This document shows positions 25,720-34,005 of a DNA stretch of 64,000 bases, piece after piece. Position numbers and translations under genes: made by a program. The notes below the pieces were generated by a model that worked only from the letters and a program-made list of their open reading frames with translations, made no database searches and was not told the origin of the DNA. The stretch's first letter is position 1; every line of letters starts with the position of its first letter. Origin of the DNA: Streptomyces lincolnensis (GTDB lineage: Bacteria > Actinomycetota > Actinomycetes > Streptomycetales > Streptomycetaceae); the NCBI RefSeq assembly GCF_021173675.1, contig NZ_JAIHON010000018.1, forward strand, positions 124,001-188,000, written 5' to 3'.

Positions 25720-27009
25720 ATGACAAAGTCGCAGCCGCTGCGGGAGACGCCAGCTCCGCAGGAGAACTCGCCTCCACCGCCCCGCACCTCCCCCGAGTCC
25801 GCCGCGCCGGCCTCACCCGGCCCCTTGATGGGACGCCTCGTCGGGGTGGACCTGGCCCGCGCGCTGGCGGTGTTCGGCATGTACGTCGTGCACATCGGCC
25901 CCCCGCTGTCGGCCACGAGCGGCGTCGCCAGCTGGATCCGGTACATGTCGGACGGTCACTCGTCGGTCCTGTTCGCCACCCTCGCCGGGTTCTCCCTGAT
26001 GCTGCTCGCCGGCCGCCGCGAGCCCAGGACCGGCCTGGCCGGCCGGCAGGCGAAGGCCCGCATCGCGATCCGCGCCGTGGTCCTGCTGGCGCTGGGCACC
26101 GTGATGGCGGTGGAGTACGGGGGAGTGATCATCCTCGGCTTCTACGGTGTCTACTTCCTGCTCGCCCTGCCCCTGGTCCGCCTGCGGGCCAAGACCATCG
26201 CGATCATCGCGGCCGCGTTCGCCCTGGTCACACCTCAGCTGGCGTTCGCCCTGACCTCGCTGCTGACCCCGTCGGTCCAGCAGAGCATCAACGCCTACGA
26301 CCCGCTCCGCCACCTCAGCGAGGTAGGCGTGCTCGATCTGCTGCTCACCGGCTTCTACCCGGCGCTCACCTGGATGTCGTTCGTGATCGCGGGCATGGCG
26401 CTGGGCCGCCTCGACCTGTCCTGCGGCACTGTCCAGAAGCGCCTGACCGCCTTCGGTGCCGCCCTCACGGCGGCCGCGTACGGCATGTCCCTGCTGCTGG
26501 CCGGCCCCGGCGCGTTGCGGAGCACCGCCGAAGGCGGGTCGTCGTCCGGCGGCTCCGGGTCGGCGTCCTTCGGCAGCATGCCGTCGTCCGGCGGCTCCGG
26601 GTCGATGCCGCTCGACGGCGGGTCGTTCCCCGATATGCCGGCGTCGTCGCTCCTGGCGGCCGGGCCGCACAGCGGCACCACGTTCGACATCATCGGCAGC
26701 CTTGGAGTCGCGATCCTCGTGATCGTGGGCGCGACCGTGCTGATGGACCGTCTGCCCCGACTGCGCCGCCTGGCGAAACCGGTCATCGCTGTGGGCACCA
26801 TGTCCTTGACCGCCTACGTCGGCCACTTCGTCGCACAGTCCGTGTTCTCCACGCCTGCCGGGACCGGCACCCAGCAGTCCTGGACCCCGCTGATCATGTA
26901 CGTCCTCGGGGCGATCCTGTTCGCCACCATCTGGTCCCGTTTCTTCCGGCGAGGCCCCCTGGAGTACCTGCTCAACCTGGCCACCAAGCCGGTGAAACAC
27001 ATCCGCTGA
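25720..27009 (+). CDS. DUF418/heparan-N-acetyltransferase-like membrane protein
   Basis: 429 residues from ATG 25720, with GCGAGG 8 bp upstream. A Pro-rich cytoplasmic tail (1-35) precedes GRLVGVDLARALAVFGMYVVH, the standard first helix of DUF418/DUF1624 proteins related to the HGSNAT acyltransferases. About nine membrane helices are visible, and the last third reads SLTAYVGHFVAQSVF. Residues about 270-310 are an unusual Gly/Ser/Met-rich loop in which SSGGSGS is repeated. Transcribed in the same direction as the two-component pair, after the repeat-rich 290-bp gap. Function unknown; an envelope role is inferred. Confidence 0.78.
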   Translation: MTKSQPLRETPAPQENSPPPPRTSPESAAPASPGPLMGRLVGVDLARALAVFGMYVVHIGPPLSATSGVASWIRYMSDGHSSVLFATLAGFSLMLLAGRREPRTGLAGRQAKARIAIRAVVLLALGTVMAVEYGGVIILGFYGVYFLLALPLVRLRAKTIAIIAAAFALVTPQLAFALTSLLTPSVQQSINAYDPLRHLSEVGVLDLLLTGFYPALTWMSFVIAGMALGRLDLSCGTVQKRLTAFGAALTAAAYGMSLLLAGPGALRSTAEGGSSSGGSGSASFGSMPSSGGSGSMPLDGGSFPDMPASSLLAAGPHSGTTFDIIGSLGVAILVIVGATVLMDRLPRLRRLAKPVIAVGTMSLTAYVGHFVAQSVFSTPAGTGTQQSWTPLIMYVLGAILFATIWSRFFRRGPLEYLLNLATKPVKHIR

Positions 27010-27043
27010 GACCCGGCCGGGACGGGCGCCCTGCGACCGGCTC

Positions 27044-28204
27044 TCAGCCCCGCCGGTCTTCGGATCCGCCCTCGCGTCCGCCGCCACGCCCGCCCTGAGG
27101 CGCCGGCGGCGGGGCGGTCGTCCCCCGTGGGATCAGGTGTGTGGGCAGGACGATGTGCCGGCCGCGGTCCGCCTCGGGGTCGTTGAGGAGTTCCAGGGCG
27201 AGTTCGGCCGCGGCGCGGCCCATGTCCGAGGGGGACTGGGCCACGGTGGACAGGTCGAGCCATTCGGCCATCAGCTGGTCGTCGAAGCCGAGGACGGAGA
27301 TCCGTTCGGGTACCTCGACCTGCACCGCGCGCAGGGTCGAGATGACGGAGGCGGCCAGTTCGTCCTGCTCCGCGAAGACCGCCGTGGGCGGTTCGCGCAG
27401 GCTCAGCAGGCGGCCGATCGCCTGCGTGGTGCCGCGCTTGTCGCGGGGCGGGGTGGTGACGACCAGGTCGTCGTCCAGCGGGATGCCCGCCTCGGCGAGT
27501 GCCTGCCGGTAGCCGAGGAGGCGCTCGCGTGAGCTGAAGCTGAAGCCGCGGGCGTTGGTGGTGTGCGCGAAGGCGATCCGGCGGTGGCCGAGGTTGATCG
27601 GATGACGGGTGGCCCCGCAGGCGCCGGCCACGTCGTCGACGTAGACGCTGGGACGGCCCTCGACGTGCTGGCTGATGTAGACGACCGGCATGGCGAGGTC
27701 GTCGAGCCGCGCGGTCTCCTCCTCGGTGAGGTCGAAGCAGAAGACCAGCAGCGCGTCGGCGTTGCGCCGGGCCGGCAGGCGCTCGAAGAACGCGGCCCGC
27801 TCGGCCAGATGAGGGACCACATACACGGTGAGTTCCATGCCGGCGCCGCGCAGCAGCGGGCCCAGGCTGGACAGTGCCGATCCCATGAACCACGAGTCGA
27901 GCGTGGGCATGAGCACAGCCATGACGCCGGTCCGGCCGGTGACCAGGCTCGACGCCTGCCGTGAGACCGCGAAGTTCAGCTCGCGAGCGGCCTTCTCGAC
28001 CCGGGCGCGGACCTCCGGTGAGACCGATGTCGGGCCGCGCACGGTGGCGGGGGGCCTCCCCGCGCCTGGGCCCGCAGCCTGCTGCCGGGCACACCCCCAG
28101 TTCCGCCCGTCCGCGCACGAGCGGGAGAGCCAGGTTTCTGCCTGGGAAAGAACCTGCCCCCTCACACCCGTGCGGACGCTCCCTGTCGGGATCGACAGCT
28201 TCAA
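27044..28204 (-). CDS. LacI-family regulator with degenerate DNA-binding end
   Basis: From about residue 60 the sequence is a normal LacI/GalR protein: VSPEVRARVEKAARELNF, the effector-binding start TGVMAVLMPTLDSWF, and the late motif VLGFDDQLMAEWLDLSTVAQ. The first 60 residues, read from a TTG at 28204, do not form the expected DVAxxAGVS-xxTVSR helix-turn-helix. Only scraps such as AGRPPATV and GPTSV remain, about five residues shorter than expected between them. None of the three frames restores the helix. The true start cannot be set. The gene may be a decayed or misassembled regulator of the divergent MHS transporter. Confidence 0.65.
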   Translation of the reverse strand: MKLSIPTGSVRTGVRGQVLSQAETWLSRSCADGRNWGCARQQAAGPGAGRPPATVRGPTSVSPEVRARVEKAARELNFAVSRQASSLVTGRTGVMAVLMPTLDSWFMGSALSSLGPLLRGAGMELTVYVVPHLAERAAFFERLPARRNADALLVFCFDLTEEETARLDDLAMPVVYISQHVEGRPSVYVDDVAGACGATRHPINLGHRRIAFAHTTNARGFSFSSRERLLGYRQALAEAGIPLDDDLVVTTPPRDKRGTTQAIGRLLSLREPPTAVFAEQDELAASVISTLRAVQVEVPERISVLGFDDQLMAEWLDLSTVAQSPSDMGRAAAELALELLNDPEADRGRHIVLPTHLIPRGTTAPPPAPQGGRGGGREGGSEDRRG

Positions 28205-28281
28205 TGTTGTGCACTTTCTTGACGACAGTGCGCGTAGCGCCTAACTTCGCGGTGTCCTTCCCCCGGTCAAGGGAGACCGCG

Positions 28282-29652
28282 ATGCCCCCGTCCCCCGTCG
28301 CATCAGAACGCACCCGCTCGGAACAGAACCGCCAACTCCGCCGAGTCGCCCTCTCCGGTCTGCTCGGCACCGCCGTCGAGTTCTACGACTTCCTCGTCTA
28401 CGGCACGGTCGCCGCGCTCGTCTTCGGCGAGCTGTTCTTCCCGGGCGCCGATCCCGCCGTGGGCACGATCGCCGCGTTCGGCACCTTCGCCGCCGGGTAT
28501 GTGGCCCGTCCGCTCGGCGGGATCCTGTTCGGGCACTTCGGCGACCGGCTCGGCCGCAAGTCGATGCTGCTGCTCACCATGGGCCTGATGGGCGCGGCGA
28601 GCTTCCTCGTCGGGCTGCTGCCCACGTACGACGCGATCGGCGTGTGGGCGCCGGTCCTGCTGATCACCCTGCGGGTCGTGCAGGGCCTCGCCATCGGCGG
28701 GGAGTGGGGCGGCGCCACACTGATGGTCGTCGAACACGCCGGAGAGCGGCGCCGCGGCCTGTGGTCCAGCTTCACGCAGATGGGGGCCCCGCTCGGCTCC
28801 CTGCTCTCCACGGCCGTCGTCGCGCTCGTCGTCACGCTCCCCGAGGACGAGTTCGCGGCCTGGGGCTGGCGGGTGCCGTTCCTGCTGAGCGTGGTGCTGC
28901 TCGGCGTCGGCCTGTTCGTCCGCCTCAAGGTGGTGGAGAGCCCGCTCTTCGCCGAGGTCAAGCAGGACCGCGCCGAGTCCCGGCTGCCGATCCTCGACGT
29001 ACTACGCCGCCCGCGCCCGCTGGTGCTGGCCTGCTGCGTCGGCATCGGCGCCTTCACCGCGCAGTCGCTGCTGACGAGTTACCTGATCTCGTACGCCACC
29101 GGCATCGGCTACGCCCGCCCCCAGGTGCTGACCGCGCTCACGGTCTCCGCCGCCGTCGCCCTCGTCGTCCTGCCCTGCGCCTCCGCGCTCTCCGACCGGA
29201 TCGGCCGCCGCCCGGTCGTCCTGGCCGGCGCGATCGCCTCGGCCGCTCTCGCCTTCCCGGTGATGGCGCTGGTCGACTCGAAGTCGCCGGGGCTGCTGAT
29301 CGTCGCCGTCGTCCTCGGCCACGGCATCGCCCAGTCCACGATGTACGGCCCGCTGGGCGCCCTGCTCAGCGAGATGTTCGGCACCAAGGTCCGCTACACC
29401 GGCGCCTCCCTCGGCTACCAGGGCGCCACCCTCGTCGGCGCCGGCTTCTCCCCGATGATCGCCGGCAGCCTCGTCGCCGGGAGCGGCACCGGTACGCCCG
29501 TGGCCCTGCTGCTGTGCGGCGGCGCGGCCGTCACCGCGCTGACCGTCCTGTTCGTACGCGAGACCAGCAGGGCGTCCCTCACCGAAGCGGACACCGACCC
29601 CGACACCGCAGGAAACTCCAACGCCCCCCACACCGAGGAGATCTCAGCATGA
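28282..29652 (+). CDS. MFS transporter, metabolite:H+ symporter (MHS) family
   Basis: 456 residues, twelve membrane helices. LLGTAVEFYDFLVYG in helix 1, GHFGDRLGRKSML between helices 2 and 3, and VQGLAIGGEWGGA are hallmarks of the MHS family (shikimate, citrate, proline-betaine and aromatic acid symporters). Start ATG 28282 follows AGGGAGA. The stop overlaps the next gene (secreted hydrolase) by 4 bp, so uptake of a product released outside the cell is plausible. It is divergent from the damaged LacI gene, its likely former or present regulator. Confidence 0.9.
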   Translation: MPPSPVASERTRSEQNRQLRRVALSGLLGTAVEFYDFLVYGTVAALVFGELFFPGADPAVGTIAAFGTFAAGYVARPLGGILFGHFGDRLGRKSMLLLTMGLMGAASFLVGLLPTYDAIGVWAPVLLITLRVVQGLAIGGEWGGATLMVVEHAGERRRGLWSSFTQMGAPLGSLLSTAVVALVVTLPEDEFAAWGWRVPFLLSVVLLGVGLFVRLKVVESPLFAEVKQDRAESRLPILDVLRRPRPLVLACCVGIGAFTAQSLLTSYLISYATGIGYARPQVLTALTVSAAVALVVLPCASALSDRIGRRPVVLAGAIASAALAFPVMALVDSKSPGLLIVAVVLGHGIAQSTMYGPLGALLSEMFGTKVRYTGASLGYQGATLVGAGFSPMIAGSLVAGSGTGTPVALLLCGGAAVTALTVLFVRETSRASLTEADTDPDTAGNSNAPHTEEISA

Positions 29653-31046
29653 CGACCGGCACCCGAACCCGCACCGCACGTCGTACGGCCTGCGCCGCCG
29701 CGCTCCTGCTCGCCCTCACCGCCGTGCCCACCTCGGCCGTCGCGGCCCCGGCGGACCCGGTCCACGTCGAGGGCCGGCTCCCCTCCGGTGCCACGTACGC
29801 GATGGACGTCCCCGCGTCCTGGAACGGCACCGTGCTCCTCTTCAGCCACGGCTACAACCCCGGCCCGGCCAACCCCGCCGCGAACGGCCCGGACGAGGCC
29901 ACGAAGTCCCTTCTCCTGAAGCAGGGTTACGCCCTCATCGGTTCCTCCTACGCCACCACCGGCTGGGCCGTGACGGAGGCCGTCCCCGACCAGCTCGCCA
30001 CCCTCTCCGCCTTCACCGACCGCTTCGGCGCGGCCTCCCGCACCATCGCCTGGGGACGGTCGTACGGCGGACTCGTCACGACCGCGATCGCCGAGCGGCA
30101 CCCGGAGCGCATCGACGGGTCGATCTCCCTGTGCGGTCTGGTCCACGGCGGGGTCGCCAACTGGAACAACACCCTCGACCCGGTCTTCGCGCTCAAGACG
30201 CTCCTCGCGCCCGGCGCCACCATCCCGCTGGTGAACCTCCCGGACCAGAAGACCGCAGCCGACGCGGCGAACACCCTGACGGCCGCGGTCGACTCGGCGC
30301 AGTCGACACCGGCCGGACGGGCCCGGATCGCCCTGGCCGCCGCGCTGCACAACATCCCGGGCTGGAACGATCCGGCGCAGCCGCGGCCCGCCCCGACGGA
30401 CTGGGACGCGCAGCAGGCGAACCAGTACACGGCCGTGAAGGGCCTGGTGAAGTTCCCCGCCTTCAGCTGGCGGCAGGAGGCCGAGACCCGCGCGGGCGGC
30501 AACATGTCCTGGAACACGGGTGTCGACCACGCGCGGCTGCTGGGCCGGTCCGCCGTCCGCGAGGAGGTCACCGCGCTGTACAAGAAGGCCGGCCTCTCGC
30601 TGAAGGGCGACCTCGCCGCCCTGAACCGCGCGCCCCGGATCGACGCCGACCCGTCCGCGGTGCGGTGGATGAGCGCCACGAGCTCCTTCACGGGCCGGCT
30701 GACCAAGCCCCAGCTCTCCGTCCACACCACCGGCGACGCCCTGGTCCCCGTCCAGACGGAGAGCGCCCTGAAGCGGGCGGTCACGGCGGCCGGCCGGACC
30801 TCCCTGCTGCGTCAGGCGTACGTCGAGAACGCCGGCCACTGCACCTTCAGCCCCGCCGAGCAGCTGGCCGCCGTGCACACGCTGGAGGAGCGGCTCACCG
30901 CCGGCCGGTGGGTCGGCACCGACCCCGGTTCCCTCAACTCACGGGCCACGGCGGCCGACCCCACGACCCCCACCCGTTATGTGTCGTACCGGCCGGCCCC
31001 GTACCCGCGCCCGTACGACCTCGCCCACCCCGCCGACGGCAGGTGA
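29649..31046 (+). CDS. Secreted alpha/beta hydrolase
   Basis: 465 residues. A signal peptide (basic start, hydrophobic 14-30, AVAA-P cleavage region) predicts secretion. The nucleophile elbow is GRSYGG with Ser138, and the catalytic His is probably in ENAGHCTF near residue 399. FSHGYNPGP holds the oxyanion-hole His-Gly. It resembles secreted tannase/prolyl-aminopeptidase-like esterases, but the substrate is not evident. It overlaps the MHS transporter by 4 bp and is followed by a strong hairpin, so the two form a transcription unit for extracellular degradation and uptake. Confidence 0.8.
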   Translation: MTTGTRTRTARRTACAAALLLALTAVPTSAVAAPADPVHVEGRLPSGATYAMDVPASWNGTVLLFSHGYNPGPANPAANGPDEATKSLLLKQGYALIGSSYATTGWAVTEAVPDQLATLSAFTDRFGAASRTIAWGRSYGGLVTTAIAERHPERIDGSISLCGLVHGGVANWNNTLDPVFALKTLLAPGATIPLVNLPDQKTAADAANTLTAAVDSAQSTPAGRARIALAAALHNIPGWNDPAQPRPAPTDWDAQQANQYTAVKGLVKFPAFSWRQEAETRAGGNMSWNTGVDHARLLGRSAVREEVTALYKKAGLSLKGDLAALNRAPRIDADPSAVRWMSATSSFTGRLTKPQLSVHTTGDALVPVQTESALKRAVTAAGRTSLLRQAYVENAGHCTFSPAEQLAAVHTLEERLTAGRWVGTDPGSLNSRATAADPTTPTRYVSYRPAPYPRPYDLAHPADGR

Positions 31047-31050
31047 TGCC

Positions 31051-31090
31051 CGTACGACCGCCCGCCGCGCCCGGGGCGGGCGGTCGTACG
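31051..31090 (+). terminator. Strong terminator hairpin after hydrolase gene
   Basis: Perfect 16-bp inverted repeat CGTACGACCGCCCGCC (31051-31066) and complement (31075-31090) with an 8-nt loop, beginning 5 bp after the hydrolase stop. It argues that the PaaX gene start lies downstream at 31100 rather than at the ATG at 31046. Confidence 0.8.
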
Positions 31091-31099
31091 CTGTCCCCC

Positions 31100-31978
31100 G
31101 TGGAGGACGACGACATCCTGGACACCTCGGACAACGACGACGCCGTGGACGGTGACGCCCCGGACGGCGGCCCCGCGCCACGCCCGCAGTCGCTCATGCT
31201 CGCCTTCTTCGGCAACCACGTCCTGGACCAGGGCGAGGTGTGCGTGTACTCGGGCAGCATCATCGACGTGCTCGGCCGGGTCGGGGTGGGGGAACAGGCC
31301 GTACGCTCCACCCTCACCCGCATGGTCAACCGCGGGCTGCTCCGGCGGCAGCGCGAGGGCCGCAAGATGTTCTTCGGCCTGACCCCGCAGGCCGTGCGGG
31401 TCCTGGAGGACGGCCGCACCCGCATCTGGACCCAGGGTGCCGTCAACGACGACTGGGACGGCTTCTGGACCCTCCTCGGCTTCTCCCTCCCCGACTCCTG
31501 GAAACGCCAGCGCCACGACCTGCGCTCCCGCCTGACCTGGTCCGGGTTCGGCGCGCTGTACAGCGGGCTGTGGATCGCGCCGGGCCACGTCGACGTCTCC
31601 GCCGTGGTCGAGGAACTGGGCCTCACCGCCCACGTGAAGATCTTCCACGCCCGCGCCGCCGAGGTGACCGACATCGAGCAGATGATCCGCGACACCTGGG
31701 ACCTGGAGTCCATCGCCGCCCGCTACGTCACCTTCGACAAACGCTGGACCGCCCACCTCGGCACCGCCCCCACCGACGACCCCATCGGCACCCGCCTCCG
31801 CCTCGTCAGCGAATGGCTCTGGACCATCCGCACCGACCCCCGCCTCCCCGCCCGCCACCTCCCCCCGGCCTGGCCCGCCCGTCCCGCCCAGGAAACCTTC
31901 CACCACGTCGCCGAACTGACCACGTCCCCGGCCGGCTCAATGGCCCGGGACCTGCTGGAGACGGTGCGGTTGCGGTAG
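31100..31978 (+). CDS. PaaX-family transcriptional regulator
   Basis: 292 residues from GTG 31100; an ATG at 31046 would place a perfect terminator hairpin inside the coding region, so it is disfavoured. An acidic tail precedes the winged helix (LMLAFFGNHVLDQG, then VRSTLTRMVNRGLLRRQREGRKMFFGLT), followed by the PaaX middle and C-terminal domains (WDGFWTLLGFSLPDSWKRQRHDLRSRL). PaaX-type proteins repress aromatic-acid or other catabolic genes and respond to CoA esters. It lies between the catabolic group and the peptide cluster and could serve either. Confidence 0.85.
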   Translation: MEDDDILDTSDNDDAVDGDAPDGGPAPRPQSLMLAFFGNHVLDQGEVCVYSGSIIDVLGRVGVGEQAVRSTLTRMVNRGLLRRQREGRKMFFGLTPQAVRVLEDGRTRIWTQGAVNDDWDGFWTLLGFSLPDSWKRQRHDLRSRLTWSGFGALYSGLWIAPGHVDVSAVVEELGLTAHVKIFHARAAEVTDIEQMIRDTWDLESIAARYVTFDKRWTAHLGTAPTDDPIGTRLRLVSEWLWTIRTDPRLPARHLPPAWPARPAQETFHHVAELTTSPAGSMARDLLETVRLR

Positions 31979-32008
31979 GGGTGCTCGTGCAGCAGGAAGC
32001 GGACGCCC

Positions 32009-32521
32009 TCACACCCCGCCCACGGGCGCGCGGGTCGGCAGGGACGGGGAGGTGTAGTCGCCTCTGCCGTAGAGGAGGGGGTTGCGGGGGTAGACCGCGC
32101 TGCCCTCGATCCGGCCCACGACGATGCGGTGGTCGCCGGCGGGCTGGACCTGGACCACCTGGCACTCGGCGTAGGCGAGGGCGACGTCGGTGAGGATCGG
32201 CGCCCCGCCGGCGACATCCGACGGCCGCCAGCGCACGTGGTCGAACTTGTCCGGGTCCTTGCCGGCGAAGACGCGCGAGGCCGTCTCCCCGGTGCCGGAG
32301 AGGAGGTTCACCACGAAGGAGCGGCTGGAGAGGATCGCGGGCAGCGTCTGGGAGGTCTCGTCCACGCAGACCAGCAGGAGCGGCGGGGTGGCGGAGACCG
32401 CGCAGGTGGCGGTGCAGGTGAATCCGCGCGGCTGCCCGTCCGCGTCGGCCGCGGTGACGATCGCGACCTGTGCCGGGAAGGAGCCGAAGAGCTCGCGGAA
32501 CTGCGGTGGGGTCACGGTCAC
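32009..32521 (-). CDS. Flavin reductase-like domain protein
   Basis: 170 residues. VTPPQFRELFGSFPAQVAIVTA, a TCTATCAVSATPPLLLVC stretch and FVVNLLSG form the flavin-binding split-barrel of the HpaC/ActVB family. These enzymes supply reduced FMN or FAD to a partner monooxygenase. The obvious partner is the SsuD-like LLM monooxygenase at 43688-44752 in the same cluster. It overlaps the ATP-grasp gene by 4 bp and is the last gene of the seven-gene minus-strand set that begins with the carrier protein at 38626. Confidence 0.88.
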   Translation of the reverse strand: MTVTPPQFRELFGSFPAQVAIVTAADADGQPRGFTCTATCAVSATPPLLLVCVDETSQTLPAILSSRSFVVNLLSGTGETASRVFAGKDPDKFDHVRWRPSDVAGGAPILTDVALAYAECQVVQVQPAGDHRIVVGRIEGSAVYPRNPLLYGRGDYTSPSLPTRAPVGGV

Positions 32522-33753
32522 AGCAGCTCCCGTTCGATCTCGCGCAGCAGCTTGTAGCTGTTCTCGATCTCGACCGGGTCCCGGTGGACCAGGAACACCA
32601 CCCCCGGTGAGGAGTTGAGGTCGACCGTCGGCCGGGTCATGGTCCCCTCCGGCTTGCGGAAGCGGATGCTCTGGAACGCCGGGAGCTGTTCCAGGGCCTT
32701 CTCCAGGGCGCGCGCGGGCAGCGGCAGCTCGCGGTGGGCGAGGAGGTTGACGCAGCGGGCGGACTCGTGGCGCTCGTAGCGCCGGGGCCGGCCGCGCAGC
32801 CGTACCGCGTCCGGGGAGTGGCAGTCGAGGGTCAGGGTGACCTGGTCGGCGCCGGTGCAGCGGTGCAGGGCGGGCGGGTTGGCGAGGCCGGACAGCCGGG
32901 CACCGGTCTCCAGGAGGCGGGGGCCGTCGGCGGTGAGGATGAGCTCGGTGTGCGCCGGACCCTCGGTGACCGCGAGACCGTCGAGGACCTCACCGACGTA
33001 GGAGAGGATGCCGTCCAGCTCCGGGGCGTCCGGGGCGAGCAGGTCTTCGTAGTCGTAGACGAGCCGCTTGCCGGAGGTGACCCGCTTGCGGCTGATCCAG
33101 GCGTCGGTGAACCAGTGCCCGCCGTCCCGGCTGACGCTGTTGACGACGTACTCGTCCCCGGCGAGGTGCTCCTGGATCAGCACCTCCTCGTTGGCGCTGA
33201 GCATCAGGTTGGTCTTGCCGATGCCCGCCCGGAACGCGGCCGCGACCTCCTCCTCGGTGTCGCAGGTGTACACGTCCTCGGAGCCCGCGCTGTCGAGCGG
33301 CTTGACGACCACCCGGTCCAGGCCGGAGGCCCGCCACCAGTCGAGGAGTGCGGCGAGGTCGGATCCGCGCTGCTGGCGCGAGGTCGGTACGCCGGCCGCC
33401 GCGAGCACCTCCATCATGCGGAACTTGTCGCGTCGGGCCGTCGACAGCGCCGGGTCGTTGCCGCGCAGACCGAGCCGGCTCGCGAGTTCGTCGGCGACCT
33501 CGATGCCGAACTCGCTGGCCGCGATGACGGCCCGCGGCCGAAGGGCACGCAGATGCCGTACGACGTCCTCGGCGTGGCCGGGGTAGGTGAGGTCCTCCGC
33601 GAAGACCTCGGCGGGCAGGCTCGCGGCGAAGGTCTCCGGCAGTGCGGCGCGGGAGCGGACGTGGACGATCCGGTGGTCGGCCGCGGCCATGCGGGCCAGC
33701 ATCGCGCCCGTCGTGAGCGCGTCCACCAGGACAAGGGTCGGACGGGCGCTCAT
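32518..33753 (-). CDS. ATP-grasp ligase (peptide cluster, first copy)
   Basis: 411 residues from ATG 33753, which overlaps the MbtH stop by 4 bp. It opens with a pre-ATP-grasp Rossmann-like part (TLVLVDALTTGAMLARM), followed by DKFRMMEVLAAAGVPTSRQ and VVVKPLDSAGSEDVYTC, the ATP-binding core. LILTADGPRLLETGARLSG gives the metal-binding Glu residues, and the C-terminal subdomain resembles carnosine-synthase-like ligases. Such enzymes join carboxyl and amino groups through an acyl phosphate, so it may form a peptide or amide bond in the pathway. Confidence 0.85.
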   Translation of the reverse strand: MSARPTLVLVDALTTGAMLARMAAADHRIVHVRSRAALPETFAASLPAEVFAEDLTYPGHAEDVVRHLRALRPRAVIAASEFGIEVADELASRLGLRGNDPALSTARRDKFRMMEVLAAAGVPTSRQQRGSDLAALLDWWRASGLDRVVVKPLDSAGSEDVYTCDTEEEVAAAFRAGIGKTNLMLSANEEVLIQEHLAGDEYVVNSVSRDGGHWFTDAWISRKRVTSGKRLVYDYEDLLAPDAPELDGILSYVGEVLDGLAVTEGPAHTELILTADGPRLLETGARLSGLANPPALHRCTGADQVTLTLDCHSPDAVRLRGRPRRYERHESARCVNLLAHRELPLPARALEKALEQLPAFQSIRFRKPEGTMTRPTVDLNSSPGVVFLVHRDPVEIENSYKLLREIERELL

Positions 33754-33971
33754 CGAGGCTCCACCGCCGCGAGCCGCCGCCTCGGGCGCAGGCCCGTCCA
33801 GTCCCGCTCGATCCGGGCGAGGCACTCCTCGCGGGTGCCGGGCTCCGAGGCGGTACGCCAGCCCGGGGGCACCGGCCGCCCGTGCCACCACAGGGAGTGG
33901 TGGCCCTCGTCGTTGACGACCACGACGAAACGCTCGACCAGATCCTCGGCTTCCGCGCCTGCTGTCGTCAT
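33750..33971 (-). CDS. MbtH-family protein
   Basis: 73 residues, the usual length. The signature NDEGHHSLW-x-HGRPVPPGW is clear, with His where most family members have Gln (NDEGQ). MbtH proteins bind and activate adenylation domains, and the adenylation protein at 35107 is the natural partner. Start ATG 33971 (MTTAGAEAED). It overlaps the ATP-grasp start by 4 bp and starts 34 bp after the oxygenase stop. Confidence 0.93.
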   Translation of the reverse strand: MTTAGAEAEDLVERFVVVVNDEGHHSLWWHGRPVPPGWRTASEPGTREECLARIERDWTGLRPRRRLAAVEPR

Positions 33972-34005
33972 GTCGCTGTTCCCCCTGTCATTCAGAGCTC
34001 GGTGT

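Noticed and set aside
32009..33753. Interpretation of the left arm as a siderophore cluster because of MbtH and MFS genes
   Set aside because: No hydroxamate or catecholate enzymes and no siderophore uptake genes are present; the adenylation code is Asn-like.
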